Source: Rhodococcus sp. KRD162
GTDB lineage: Bacteria > Actinomycetota > Actinomycetes > Mycobacteriales > Mycobacteriaceae
Reading direction: 5' to 3'
DNA: 64,000 nucleotides
Assembly: GCF_017168335.1 (NCBI RefSeq)
Contig: NZ_JABFAU010000006.1
Location: 45,238 to 109,237 of the forward strand
Under the pieces are notes generated by a model, which saw only the letters and a program-made list of their open reading frames with translations, made no database searches and was not told where the DNA came from. Every line of letters starts with the position of its first letter. Position 1 is the first letter of the stretch. Positions 41,682-50,357 of the stretch are shown here, one piece after another. The translations under genes and the position numbers were made by a program.

Positions 41682-42755
41682 GTGATCTACACAACACCCC
41701 CTCACACGCAGCGAGCTGTGCCACAGTCCATGCAGGCCAGCGTGCTCACCCGAGCGCACGAGATACACACCGAGGACCGACCCGTACCCACCCCCGCCCA
41801 CGACGAGGTTCTCGTCCAGGTCACGGCCGTCGGAGTCTGTGGTTCCGATGCCCACTACTACCGCGAAGGACGGATCGGCGACTACGTCGTCGACGGTCCC
41901 CTCGTCCTCGGTCACGAGGCGGCAGGCGTTGTCGTCGCGGTGGGCTCCGGGGTCTCCGAGACCCGCATCGGGCAACGCGTGTCCATCGAGCCGCAGCGGC
42001 CCGATCCCACTAGCGCCCAATCTCGCGCCGGCCGCTACAACCTGTGCCCGGCCATGGAATTCTTCGCGACGCCGCCCATCGACGGCGCGTTGGCGGAGTA
42101 CGTGCTGATCCAATCGACGTTTGCGCACGAGGTTCCCGACACCATCACCGACGAGGCCGCAGCGCTGTTCGAGCCGCTGTCCGTGGGCATCGCGTCGGCG
42201 CAGAAGGCAGCGATCTCGCCGGGATCGAGCGTGCTGATCGCGGGCGCAGGACCCGTCGGGCTCGTCACCGCGCAGGTCGCTCGCGCGTTCGGAGCCACCG
42301 AGGTGATCGTCACCGACCTCGACGCCTCCCGCCGAGCCAATGCGGAGAGATTCGGAGCCACCCGGGTGCTCGACCCCACGACCGAGGACGTACGCACCCT
42401 GACTGTCGACGCGTTCATCGACGCCTCCGGTGCCGCCCGGGCTGTGGTGGACGGCATTCACGCGGTTCGACCCGCCGGTAACGTGGTGCTCGTCGGCATG
42501 GGCGGATCCGACTACCCACTGCCGATCTCGGTGATCCAGAACCGAGAGTTGCTGCTCACCGGGGTTTTTCGATACGCCAACACGTGGCCCGTCGCGCGCG
42601 CCCTGGTGGAGTCGGGCATGGTGGATCTCGACGCGATGGTCACCTCTCGATTCGGACTCGATCGCGTCGAGGACGCACTGAACGCCGACAAGCTGCCCGG
42701 AAGCATCAAAGCTGTTGTGATACCTGGTTTTCGAGAAGATGGAGACAATGCATGA
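41682..42755 (+). CDS. Zinc-dependent polyol dehydrogenase (sorbitol/L-iditol type MDR)
   Basis: A 357-residue protein. Catalytic zinc region GVCGSDAHYYREGRIGDYVVDGPLVLGHEAAG (in parts: Cys, then His-Glu) and FEPLSVGIAS; Rossmann GAGPVGLVTAQVARAFGA with a following VTDLD acidic residue, which suggests NAD. The structural-zinc cysteines are mostly missing (PEQRPDP...RYNLCPAMEFFATPP), as in other sorbitol/xylitol dehydrogenases. It oxidises a polyol to a ketose in the cytoplasm. Start GTG 41682, probably leaderless. The stop overlaps the mannitol dehydrogenase start (ATGA). Confidence 0.9.
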   Translation: MIYTTPPHTQRAVPQSMQASVLTRAHEIHTEDRPVPTPAHDEVLVQVTAVGVCGSDAHYYREGRIGDYVVDGPLVLGHEAAGVVVAVGSGVSETRIGQRVSIEPQRPDPTSAQSRAGRYNLCPAMEFFATPPIDGALAEYVLIQSTFAHEVPDTITDEAAALFEPLSVGIASAQKAAISPGSSVLIAGAGPVGLVTAQVARAFGATEVIVTDLDASRRANAERFGATRVLDPTTEDVRTLTVDAFIDASGAARAVVDGIHAVRPAGNVVLVGMGGSDYPLPISVIQNRELLLTGVFRYANTWPVARALVESGMVDLDAMVTSRFGLDRVEDALNADKLPGSIKAVVIPGFREDGDNA

Positions 42756-44227
42756 AACTTCGAACGAACAGTCTCTCAGAGATCCATTCCGATGTGGAGG
42801 TACCGACCTACGATCGCGCAGCGGTCACCACCGGAATCGTGCACTTCGGCGTCGGCGGCTTCCACCGCGCACACCAGGCGATGTACGTGGATCGGCTGCT
42901 CGCGCGCGGCGAGGCGTCGGACTGGGGCATCTGCGGGGTGGGTGTGTTGCCGCACGATCGAAAGATGAAAGAGGTGATGGATGAACAGGACTGCCTGTAC
43001 ACCCTCGCTCTCAAGCACTCCGACGGCACTTGGGAAACGCGCGTCATCGGGTCGATAGTGGAATATCTGTTCGCCCCCGAGGATCCGGAAGCGGTGATCG
43101 AGAAGATGGCGTCCGAGGCGGTCAAGATCGTCTCGCTCACCATCACCGAGGGTGGATACAACTTCTCCGCGACCACCGGCGAGTTCGACACCGAGAATCC
43201 GGCGATCGTCGCCGACCTGGCCGACGGTGCCGTTCCGGCAACCACTTTCGGACTGGTGGTCGAGGCGTTGGCGCGGCGGAAGGATCGTGGCATGACACCG
43301 TTCACGATCATGTCCTGCGACAACATCGAAGGCAACGGTCACATCGCGAAGTCGACGTTCATCACGTTCGCTCGTCTGAAGAACTCGGAACTCGCAGACT
43401 GGATCGAGGCCGAGGCCACGTTCCCGAACTCCATGGTCGACCGAATCACCCCGGTGACCACTCCCGAAGTGATGCAAGAACTTTCCGACCGCTACGGCAT
43501 CGAGGACGCCTGGCCGGTAGCGGCCGAACCGTTCACTCAGTGGGCACTGGAGGATTCGTTCACGCTCGGTCGACCGCAGTTCGAGAATGTGGGCGTCCAG
43601 GTGGTCGAGGACGTCACGCCGTACGAGCTGATGAAACTACGACTGCTCAATGCCAGCCATCAGGCCCTGGCGTACTTCGGGTACCTCAGTGGTTACCGAC
43701 TCGTGCACGAGGTCTGCCAGGACTCGCTGTTCTCCGAATTCCTGCTCGCATACATGGACGAGGAGGCGACGCCGACGCTGCAGCCCGTCCCCGGCATCGA
43801 TCTGGCCGAGTACAAGCAGACGCTGATAGAGCGGTTCTCCAACCCGGAGATCCGCGATACCGTGGCGCGACTGTGCGCCGAGTCCTCGGATCGAATTCCC
43901 AAGTGGCTCTTGCCTGTGATCCGGAAGAATCTCGACACCGGTGGGGAGATCTCGCGGTCCACCGCCGTGGTGGCCAGCTGGGCACGGTACGCCGAAGCCG
44001 TCGACGAATCCGGCGAACCGATCGAGATCGTCGACCAGTTGAAAGACTCGCTGGTGCCGATCGCGCAGAGTCAGCGCGAGAATCCGACGGCGTTCATCGC
44101 CAATCGCGCGGTGTTCGGGGACTTGATCGACAACGAGCGATTCGTCGCCGAGTACACGAAACAGCTTGCATCGCTGCACGAGAACGGTGCGCGAGCCACC
44201 CTGGAGGCGCTCAGGTCAGCTCACTGA
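42752..44227 (+). CDS. Mannitol dehydrogenase family protein (long-chain polyol dehydrogenase)
   Basis: A 491-residue protein from ATG 42752 (GGAG 8 nt upstream, ATGA overlap with the previous gene); the open frame reaching back to 42584 is inside the zinc dehydrogenase. Family motifs: N-terminal GVGGFHRAHQAMYVD, SLTITEGGYNFSATTG, FTIMSCDNIEGNGHIAK (in part) and the catalytic KLRLLNASHQALAYFG with Lys, Asn and His. It is zinc-independent and NAD(P)-linked, converting mannitol or D-arabitol to fructose or xylulose. Works with the transporter encoded leftward. Its end overlaps the convergent trkA gene by 17 bp. Confidence 0.92.
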   Translation: MKLRTNSLSEIHSDVEVPTYDRAAVTTGIVHFGVGGFHRAHQAMYVDRLLARGEASDWGICGVGVLPHDRKMKEVMDEQDCLYTLALKHSDGTWETRVIGSIVEYLFAPEDPEAVIEKMASEAVKIVSLTITEGGYNFSATTGEFDTENPAIVADLADGAVPATTFGLVVEALARRKDRGMTPFTIMSCDNIEGNGHIAKSTFITFARLKNSELADWIEAEATFPNSMVDRITPVTTPEVMQELSDRYGIEDAWPVAAEPFTQWALEDSFTLGRPQFENVGVQVVEDVTPYELMKLRLLNASHQALAYFGYLSGYRLVHEVCQDSLFSEFLLAYMDEEATPTLQPVPGIDLAEYKQTLIERFSNPEIRDTVARLCAESSDRIPKWLLPVIRKNLDTGGEISRSTAVVASWARYAEAVDESGEPIEIVDQLKDSLVPIAQSQRENPTAFIANRAVFGDLIDNERFVAEYTKQLASLHENGARATLEALRSAH

Positions 44228-44876
44228 ATCGTTCGGTGTCGCGGACCTGACCGGACACGATGACGGTATCGCCCGCGGCGATGATGGTGTCGGCTGTGGC
44301 GTAGGTGAATCCTTCGCCCGGTCGTTTCACCGCAACGACGGTGACCCGATACTTGGTGCGAATCACGCTCTCGCCCAGTTTTCTTCCGATTATCGATTCC
44401 GGCGGCGAGGTCTTGACCATCGCGAAACCGTCGTCGAACTCGATGTAGTCCATCATCCGCCCGCGGACCAGGTGCGCGACGCGTTTGCCCATGTCGTGCT
44501 CGGGCCGCACCACGTGGTGGACGCCGATCTGGTTGAGGATCTTGGCATGGGCGTTGCTGATCGCCTTGGCCCAGATATTCGATACGGAAAGGTTGATCAG
44601 CGCGGAGGCTGTCAGCAAGCTGGCCTCCAGATCGGATCCGATGCCCACGACAGCGCGGTCGTACTCGTGCACCGACAGTTGCCGCAGCGACTCCTCGTCG
44701 GTGGTGTCGGCCACGGCCGCATGAGTGAGCCGATCCGAAACCCGTTGCACCACAGCTTCATCGGTGTCGATGCCCAGGACCTCGACGCCTTGGCCCATCA
44801 GTTCCAGTGCCAGCGACTTGCCGAATCGGCCGAGACCGAGGACGACGACGACGTCGGAGGACGGTTTCTTAGCCAA
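44211..44876 (-). CDS. TrkA/KtrA-type potassium channel regulatory subunit
   Basis: A 221-residue protein. The start is taken as TTG 44876: GGAAAGG lies 7 nt upstream and the protein then begins just before its Rossmann fold; an ATG at 44936 inside the trkH gene would add a basic tail. RCK-N domain: VVVVLGLGRFGKSLALEL (G-x-G-x-x-G) with the nucleotide-binding acid in LGIDTDE. RCK-C domain from ~140 (ESIIGRKLGESVIRTKYRVTVVAV, in part). It gates the TrkH-type subunit in response to nucleotides. It overlaps trkH by 8 bp. Confidence 0.9.
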   Translation of the reverse strand: MAKKPSSDVVVVLGLGRFGKSLALELMGQGVEVLGIDTDEAVVQRVSDRLTHAAVADTTDEESLRQLSVHEYDRAVVGIGSDLEASLLTASALINLSVSNIWAKAISNAHAKILNQIGVHHVVRPEHDMGKRVAHLVRGRMMDYIEFDDGFAMVKTSPPESIIGRKLGESVIRTKYRVTVVAVKRPGEGFTYATADTIIAAGDTVIVSGQVRDTERFSELT

Positions 44877-46245
44877 TGAACGGCCTTTCCGTGGGGAGCG
44901 TGTAGCGCCGCCCGCGGTCGCGGGCGGCGAGGGCACTGACCAGCGTGATAGAACCGATGCGGCCCAGATACATCAGGACGATCAAGATCACCTGGCCCCA
45001 GCCGGGTAACTGAGCGGTGATCCCGGTGGACAGTCCCACCGTGGCGAACGCCGAGACCACCTCGAACAGCAGTGCATCGAGATCGAACTCGGTGCCTGCC
45101 AGCAACGCCAGGACCGGCACCATGACCAGCGCGACCCCGATCAGCGCGACGGTCAGCGCCTGGCGCTGTACGCGCGTGTCGATCCGACGATCGAATGCCG
45201 TCACCTCGCGGTCACCTCGAATCTCGGCCAGGATCACGAACAGCAGAAGCGCGAAGGTCGTCACCTTGATGCCGCCTGCCGTGCCGCCGCTGCCACCACC
45301 GATGAACATCAGAACGTCGGTGATCAGCAAGGTCCCGTTGTCCACGTCCGCGTAGTCGACGCTGTTGAATCCTGCGGTTCGGGGCATGGTGCCCTGGAAT
45401 GTCGCGACGAGCATCTTGTGCCACAAACCGAACCCGCCCAGAGTCCGCGACCACTCGAGGGCCAACACCGCGGCGGGACCGAGGACCAGCAGCACGGCGG
45501 TGACGGTCAGCGTCATCCGGGTGTGCAGTGACCAGCGTCGACGCGATCGGTGACCGCGTGCCCGAGTCCGGACTCGGCGACCGATCTCGAACAGAACAGG
45601 GAATCCGATGCCGCCCAACACGACCGCCGTCATGAGTGGGACGCAGATCCACGGGTCGGTGGCGAAACCGATCATGCTGTCGCTGAACAGGGCGAAGCCG
45701 GCGTTGTTGAAGGCCGAGACGGCATGGAAGATCCCCAACCAGACTGCGCGACCGAGCGGCTCGTCGTAGCCGATGGCAAAGCGGGCCGCCAAGCAGATCG
45801 CGACGAGACTCTCGATGATCAGGCTGGTGCGGAATACGCCGACGACGACGCTCCTGACGTCTCCCAGCCCCGAGGTGCGTACCTCGGCGGCGGCATTGAG
45901 TCTGCCGCGCAAACCGATTCGGTCGGCCAGAAACAATCCGACCAGGGACGCGATCGTCATGATCCCGAACCCGCCGATCTGGATCAGGGCCAGGATGATC
46001 CCCTGCCCGAAGCCCGACCAGTACACCGGGGTGTCCACCACGATCAGACCCGTCAAACTGACAGCCGAGGTGGAGGTGAACAACGCCTGCAGAAATCCGG
46101 CCTCGCTCCCGGACTGGGTGGAGCCCGGAATCATCAGCACGCCCGCTCCGAGCACGATGGCCAGTGCGAAACCCGCCGCCATCACCCGAACCGGCGTCGG
46201 TCGGAAGCTCGCAGTCCATCGCGATCTCGGGTGAGCGTCTGTCAC
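44869..46245 (-). CDS. TrkH/KtrB-type potassium uptake subunit
   Basis: A 458-residue protein with four M1-P-M2 repeats. Selectivity-filter loops, each with the key Gly: STSAVSLTGLIVVDT, SAFNNAGFALFSD, PRTAGFNSVDY and ATVGLSTGIT. It forms the K+ pathway in the membrane with the downstream RCK subunit. GTG start at 46245; a TAGGGT box lies 7 nt upstream, so it is probably leaderless. The N-terminal ~20 residues are hydrophilic. Confidence 0.93.
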   Translation of the reverse strand: MTDAHPRSRWTASFRPTPVRVMAAGFALAIVLGAGVLMIPGSTQSGSEAGFLQALFTSTSAVSLTGLIVVDTPVYWSGFGQGIILALIQIGGFGIMTIASLVGLFLADRIGLRGRLNAAAEVRTSGLGDVRSVVVGVFRTSLIIESLVAICLAARFAIGYDEPLGRAVWLGIFHAVSAFNNAGFALFSDSMIGFATDPWICVPLMTAVVLGGIGFPVLFEIGRRVRTRARGHRSRRRWSLHTRMTLTVTAVLLVLGPAAVLALEWSRTLGGFGLWHKMLVATFQGTMPRTAGFNSVDYADVDNGTLLITDVLMFIGGGSGGTAGGIKVTTFALLLFVILAEIRGDREVTAFDRRIDTRVQRQALTVALIGVALVMVPVLALLAGTEFDLDALLFEVVSAFATVGLSTGITAQLPGWGQVILIVLMYLGRIGSITLVSALAARDRGRRYTLPTERPFIG

Positions 46246-46252
46246 CTGCGAA

Positions 46253-46258
46253 ACCCTA
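46253..46258 (-). promoter_or_regulatory. -10 box, leaderless arrangement, trkH-like gene
   Basis: TAGGGT on the minus strand, 7 nt (TTCGCAG), GTG 46245. Confidence 0.4.
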
Positions 46259-46305
46259 CTGTGCGCTCTCGCGGTGGTGTGCGCGAGTGCCGCATGCGTC
46301 GACCC

Positions 46306-47691
46306 TCACGTGGGAAGTCGAATCTCGAATCGAGCTCCGCCGGCCGGGGAATCGGTCACTCGCACGCTGCCGCCATGGGCGGACACGGTATCGGCGACGA
46401 TGGCCAGACCGAGGCCTGCACCGCCCTCGTCCCGCGCCCGTGACGAGTCGAGCCGAACGAAACGATCGAACACGCGTGTTCGATCTGCCATCGACACACC
46501 CGGACCGTCGTCGTCGATGGAGACCACAGCGTCGTCACCGGACATCGAGCAGGACAACACTATTCGTGTTCTCGCATGCCGAACGGCGTTGTCGACGACA
46601 TTGCGCACCATTCGGGCAAGCGCCGAGGGGTCTCCGCTGACTCGAACGGGAACTATGGACAACTCCGTCACCACACCGGACGTGGCCTGGACCCGTTTGG
46701 CCTCCTCGTACAACAGATCCTCCAGATCGACATCGCCGTAGGCGGCAGCGGTGTCGATCTCGTCGGACCGCGCAAGAACCAACAGGTCCTCGATGAGCTG
46801 CCGCATCCGTCGAACCTCGGGAAGCAGGGAGTCGTTCAACAGCGCCGCATCACGCAATTCAGGTCGCGTCTCGGCCAGTTCCAACGCCGCCGTGATCGTG
46901 GCCAGTGGGCTGCGCAATTCGTGGGAGGCATCGCTGACGAAACGCTGCTGAGCACGTTGCCCGTCTTCGAGGCGCTCGAGCATATGGTTCATCGTCAGTG
47001 CGAGCCGAGCGATCTCGTCGCGAGTATCGGGAACCGGAACCCGTTCGGTCAATCGAGCTCCCGAGATCGATGCGACCCTGGCCCGGATGCTCTCGACGGG
47101 GCTCAAGGCCGCACCCACCAGCCGGTACGTGGCGAAGGCGACGAGCGCGACAACGAAGGGACCGACCGCGGCCAGCAGAAGCGCAACCGTGGACACCACC
47201 TTCTCCACAGGTTCCCGGTCGGCACCGACCACGACGGTCGCCTGTCCCCGAGGCGAGGACAGTCCCGCCGCGGTCACCCAGAAGTCACCGATCCCGGGAA
47301 CGGAGATACGTCCGAGATCCTGCACCTCCGACGGGGAAACCTGCTGCGTCGTCAGGGGCGTGGACGCATCGCCCGGCGAGGACGTCAACACCTTCCCCGA
47401 TGCGTCGACCACCTGCACGATCCCTACCTGCCCGTCGGTCGCCAGCAGAGAGTTCTCCACGCGTGGCCCGTTCTCGTCGCGGTCGCCGGTTCCCCATTGC
47501 GCAGCGATCAGAGCCACGCGAGCGGCCGCAGCCGAACGTGCCGAGTCCTCGAGCGAGGTGTAGAGAACACCCAGCAGCGCACCGCCGGCCGCGATCAAGC
47601 AGACAGCCACCACCACTGTCGCCGCCACCGCCGACCGCACGCGGACAGTCCACGATCGGGGACGAAGCAGATCTCGGCCGAGATGCACCAT
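46306..47691 (-). CDS. Sensor histidine kinase with HAMP domain
   Basis: A 461-residue protein from ATG 47691, one base after the response-regulator stop. Helix 1 (~15-40), an external sensor region of ~130 residues, helix 2 (~175-200), HAMP (~200-250), HisKA with phospho-His in FVSDASHELRSPLATI, then HATPase with NVVDNAVRHA, SIDDDGPGVS and EGGAGLGLAIVADT. It is an orthodox envelope-sensing kinase paired with the OmpR-type regulator. The divergent redox operon is its likely target; the signal is unknown. Confidence 0.92.
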   Translation of the reverse strand: MVHLGRDLLRPRSWTVRVRSAVAATVVVAVCLIAAGGALLGVLYTSLEDSARSAAAARVALIAAQWGTGDRDENGPRVENSLLATDGQVGIVQVVDASGKVLTSSPGDASTPLTTQQVSPSEVQDLGRISVPGIGDFWVTAAGLSSPRGQATVVVGADREPVEKVVSTVALLLAAVGPFVVALVAFATYRLVGAALSPVESIRARVASISGARLTERVPVPDTRDEIARLALTMNHMLERLEDGQRAQQRFVSDASHELRSPLATITAALELAETRPELRDAALLNDSLLPEVRRMRQLIEDLLVLARSDEIDTAAAYGDVDLEDLLYEEAKRVQATSGVVTELSIVPVRVSGDPSALARMVRNVVDNAVRHARTRIVLSCSMSGDDAVVSIDDDGPGVSMADRTRVFDRFVRLDSSRARDEGGAGLGLAIVADTVSAHGGSVRVTDSPAGGARFEIRLPT

Positions 47692-47692
47692 G

Positions 47693-48367
47693 TCAGTGGC
47701 CCGCGGCAATGCGATAACCGGCACCGCGCACGGTCTCGATCAGCTTGACCGCGAACGGGTGATCGACCTTCTTACGCAGGTAACCGATATAGACCTCGAC
47801 GATGTTCTCGTCGCCGTCGAAATTGGCATCCCACACCGACCGAACGATCTCGGATTTGTTCGCCACCACTCCGTTTCGCCTCATCAGATATTCCAGCACG
47901 CTGTACTCGCGCGGCGTCAGCGACAACTCCGTGCCCTGCCGGGTCACGCGGTGACGAGAAGGGTCCAGCTCGAGGTCCCCGACCGTGAGAACCGTCGGGC
48001 GCGCCGGTGCACCCCGACGCACGAGGGCCCGCAACCGTGCGATCAGGACGACGAACGAGAACGGCTTGACGAGATAGTCGTCGGCACCGAGATCGAAAGC
48101 ATCGGCGAGGTCGTACTCACCGTCCTTGGCGGAGAGCATCAGGATCGGCGTCCACACCCCCTGCCGACGCAGGTCCCGAACGACGTCGTAACCCTGCTTG
48201 CCCGGCAGCATGATGTCGAGGACGATCGCGTCGTAGTCGCCGCTGACTGCACTGTGGAAACCGTCGATGCCATTGTGTTCGACGTCCACGACAAAACCTT
48301 CGGCGTCGAGTCCACGGCGGATGGTCTCTGCCAGCCGCGTCTCGTCTTCGACAAGTAGTACTCGCAC
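47693..48367 (-). CDS. OmpR/PhoB-family response regulator
   Basis: A 224-residue protein. Receiver: VLLVEDETRLAETIRR, phospho-Asp in AIVLDIMLPGKQG, Lys in DYLVKPFSFVVL. Winged-helix DNA-binding domain at ~125-220, LSLTPREYSVLEYLMRRNGVVANKSEIV (in part) and ENIVEVYIGYLRKKVD, ETVRGAGYRI. GTG start. The gene is divergent from the redox operon; direct repeats TTCAGC spaced 11 bp lie between them and are typical of sites for this family. Confidence 0.93.
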   Translation of the reverse strand: MRVLLVEDETRLAETIRRGLDAEGFVVDVEHNGIDGFHSAVSGDYDAIVLDIMLPGKQGYDVVRDLRRQGVWTPILMLSAKDGEYDLADAFDLGADDYLVKPFSFVVLIARLRALVRRGAPARPTVLTVGDLELDPSRHRVTRQGTELSLTPREYSVLEYLMRRNGVVANKSEIVRSVWDANFDGDENIVEVYIGYLRKKVDHPFAVKLIETVRGAGYRIAAGH

Positions 48368-48439
48368 AACGCACTCTCGAATCGCTCGGGCAGTGGGAAC
48401 ACGAGTACACCAGATCGACGCGATGTCCGCCCAGAATCT

Positions 48440-48456
48440 TTCAGCGATCCTTCAGC
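48440..48456. promoter_or_regulatory. Direct repeat TTCAGC-N5-TTCAGC, candidate response-regulator site
   Basis: Two TTCAGC hexamers (48440-48445 and 48451-48456) with an 11-bp period, one helical turn apart, in the 219-bp gap between the OmpR-type regulator and the redox operon. The rest of that gap shows no gene and no clear hairpin. Confidence 0.5.
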
Positions 48457-48586
48457 TGCACCGCTGCACACTGACGATCATGACTCCTCGCTCCGAACCG
48501 GTCGCACAGCCGGAACACAGCGTCCTCACAGTGAACATGGGCATCGTCGAGAACATCGCCGCCCGCTCGTCGACGAAGGAACCACG

Positions 48587-48853
48587 ATGAACACACCAGA
48601 GCAGGGCTACCGGCGCACGCGCATCGCCACTGCAGCAGTGGCTGCATTGGGTGTCACCGTGCTCGGTGGATCCGCCTCACTGGCCTACCTCGGCACTCAC
48701 CAACCCGAGGTGGTCACGACGGCAACACAGACCGATGCCTCTGCACACGTTCCGTCGTTCGGGTCGGCACCCCGCGTCACTGCTCCCGGAGTCGGCTCGC
48801 CGAACAGCGCCTCGAGTTCGGGTACCACCCACGCCAGAACGCACGGGTCGTGA
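48587..48853 (+). CDS. Small single-pass membrane protein, first gene of redox operon
   Basis: An 88-residue protein: a basic N-terminus (QGYRRTRIATAA), one helix (AAVAALGVTVLGGSASLAYLG) and a ~50-residue external tail rich in Thr, Ser, Pro and Ala with no Cys or His-pair motif. AAGGAA 7 nt before the ATG. Its stop overlaps the apbE start (GTGA). In related operons this position is often taken by an FMN-binding protein that ApbE flavinylates; no flavinylation motif (D-x-x-[ST]-G-A-[ST]) is seen here. Role unknown. Confidence 0.75.
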   Translation: MNTPEQGYRRTRIATAAVAALGVTVLGGSASLAYLGTHQPEVVTTATQTDASAHVPSFGSAPRVTAPGVGSPNSASSSGTTHARTHGS

Positions 48854-49803
48854 ACCGCGCCGCCACGCGCACCGCGACGGCCACCGCGAGCTGGACGGTA
48901 TGGGGCTGCGCAGCCGAGCTGACAGTCACCGACCCCGGCAGCATCGAACGAGCCGAACAGATCGTGCGCGCAGAACTCGCGAAGGTCGATGCAGCCTGCA
49001 GCAGATTCAGACCTGATTCGGAGCTGACCATGCTCGCGCACAGCGGTGGTCGCCCCACGCCCATCAGCGCCACCCTGCACACCTTCGTCGACGCTGCACT
49101 CAGCGCAGCACGTCTGACCGACGGTGCCGTGGATCCCACTGTCGGGTCGACGCTGGTGAACCTGGGATACGACCGGGACTTCGACGCGCTCGCACTCTCG
49201 CCCTCTCAGCGGACGGCGGCCGCCGTCGGAACTGCAACCTTTCTCACCCGGGCCGACTGGACGATGGTCAGGCTCGACGACGACCACATCACGGTCCCCG
49301 AGCGCCTGGTTCTCGATCTGGGGGCGACGGCCAAGGCGCTGGCGGCGGATCGTTGTGCCCGCGCGGTACACGACGAGCTCGGAACCGGCGTGCTGGTCTC
49401 CCTCGGCGGCGATATCGCGACGAGGGGGGAGTATCCCGACAGCGGTTGGCGAATACGAGTGTGCGACGGGGATTCCGAGCCCGCCACCGTCGTCGAGATC
49501 GGATCCGACACCGGGGTTGCGACCTCGAGCACGCTCCGGCGGCGATGGCTGCACGAGGGACAGTTGCTGCATCACATACTGGATCCGGAGCTGTCACGGC
49601 CCGCCGAACCGTATTGGCGCACAGTGACTGTGATCGCGGCGAGCTGCCTCACCGCCAACACCGTCGGCACCGCGTCCATCGTCCGGGGATCGCAGGCAAC
49701 GGCGTGGCTCGCGCACCTCGGTCTTCCTGTTCGGGCCGTCTCCGCCGACGGCACGGTCACTCGCTGTGGCGGTTGGCCCGAGGACGAGGAGGACAGGTCA
49801 TGA
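48850..49803 (+). CDS. apbE: FAD:protein FMN transferase (ApbE family)
   Basis: A 317-residue protein. Family motifs: SRFRPDSELTML, GAVDPTVGSTLVNLGYDRD, VLDLGATAKALAADR, VSLGGDIAT and, near the end, SCLTANTVGTASIVRG. ApbE transfers FMN from FAD onto a Thr of target proteins, using Mg2+. The N-terminus has no clear signal peptide or lipobox, unlike most ApbE proteins, which work outside the membrane. GTG start overlapping the upstream gene; the stop overlaps the ferric-reductase-like gene (ATGA). Confidence 0.9.
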   Translation: MNRAATRTATATASWTVWGCAAELTVTDPGSIERAEQIVRAELAKVDAACSRFRPDSELTMLAHSGGRPTPISATLHTFVDAALSAARLTDGAVDPTVGSTLVNLGYDRDFDALALSPSQRTAAAVGTATFLTRADWTMVRLDDDHITVPERLVLDLGATAKALAADRCARAVHDELGTGVLVSLGGDIATRGEYPDSGWRIRVCDGDSEPATVVEIGSDTGVATSSTLRRRWLHEGQLLHHILDPELSRPAEPYWRTVTVIAASCLTANTVGTASIVRGSQATAWLAHLGLPVRAVSADGTVTRCGGWPEDEEDRS

Positions 49804-50357
49804 GCGAAGCACTGTGGGCGCTGGGCCGCGGATCGGGTATCGCTGCACTCGTCTTGCTCACCCTGGCGGTGGCGTCGGGGATCTTCACTCGATCGGGGCG
49901 GCCGCTGTTGACCGTCCCTCGGTTCGGTGTCGTCGAATTACACAGGAGCACTGCACTTCTGGGATCGATATTCGTTGCGATCCACATCGCGACACTGTTC
50001 TTCGACCCGTACGCACAACTCGATCTGGTCGACGTCGTCATCCCCTTCGCCGGGGCGTACAAACCGTTCTGGCTCGGCCTGGGCACCCTCGCGTTCGACC
50101 TGCTGATCGCGATCACCCTGACCGGTCTGCTCCGACACCGTCTCGGCTATCGCACTTTTCGTGCAGTGCATTGGCTTTCGTACGCACTATGGCCGATAGC
50201 CCTGTCACACGGTATCGGCAACGGAACCGATGCGGGCAGCGGATGGTTCCTGGCGACGGCACTGGCCTGCACGATGGTCGTCGCCGCAGCAGGTGCCTGG
50301 CGCCTGCGCTACAACTTCCAAGAACACCAGCACACCAGAATCAGGATCGGCCGATGA
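49800..50357 (+). CDS. Ferric-reductase-like haem membrane protein
   Basis: A 185-residue protein from ATG 49800 (GAGGAGGACAGG just upstream); the longer frame from 49353 is a shadow of apbE. Five helices with the haem-binding His pattern of the ferric_reduct domain: VVELHRSTALLGSIFVAIHIATLFF (two His, in part) and FRAVHWLSYALWPIALSHGIG (two His, in part). It could pass electrons across the membrane through b haems. There is no FAD/NAD domain of its own, so electrons must come from partners, most likely the NuoF-like protein and ferredoxin encoded next. Confidence 0.88.
   Translation: MSEALWALGRGSGIAALVLLTLAVASGIFTRSGRPLLTVPRFGVVELHRSTALLGSIFVAIHIATLFFDPYAQLDLVDVVIPFAGAYKPFWLGLGTLAFDLLIAITLTGLLRHRLGYRTFRAVHWLSYALWPIALSHGIGNGTDAGSGWFLATALACTMVVAAAGAWRLRYNFQEHQHTRIRIGR

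Noticed and set aside
45550..46443. 297-codon plus-strand frame opposite the trkH gene
   Set aside because: Shadow frame rich in Asp, Glu, Arg and Gly; overlaps the well-defined K+ transporter.
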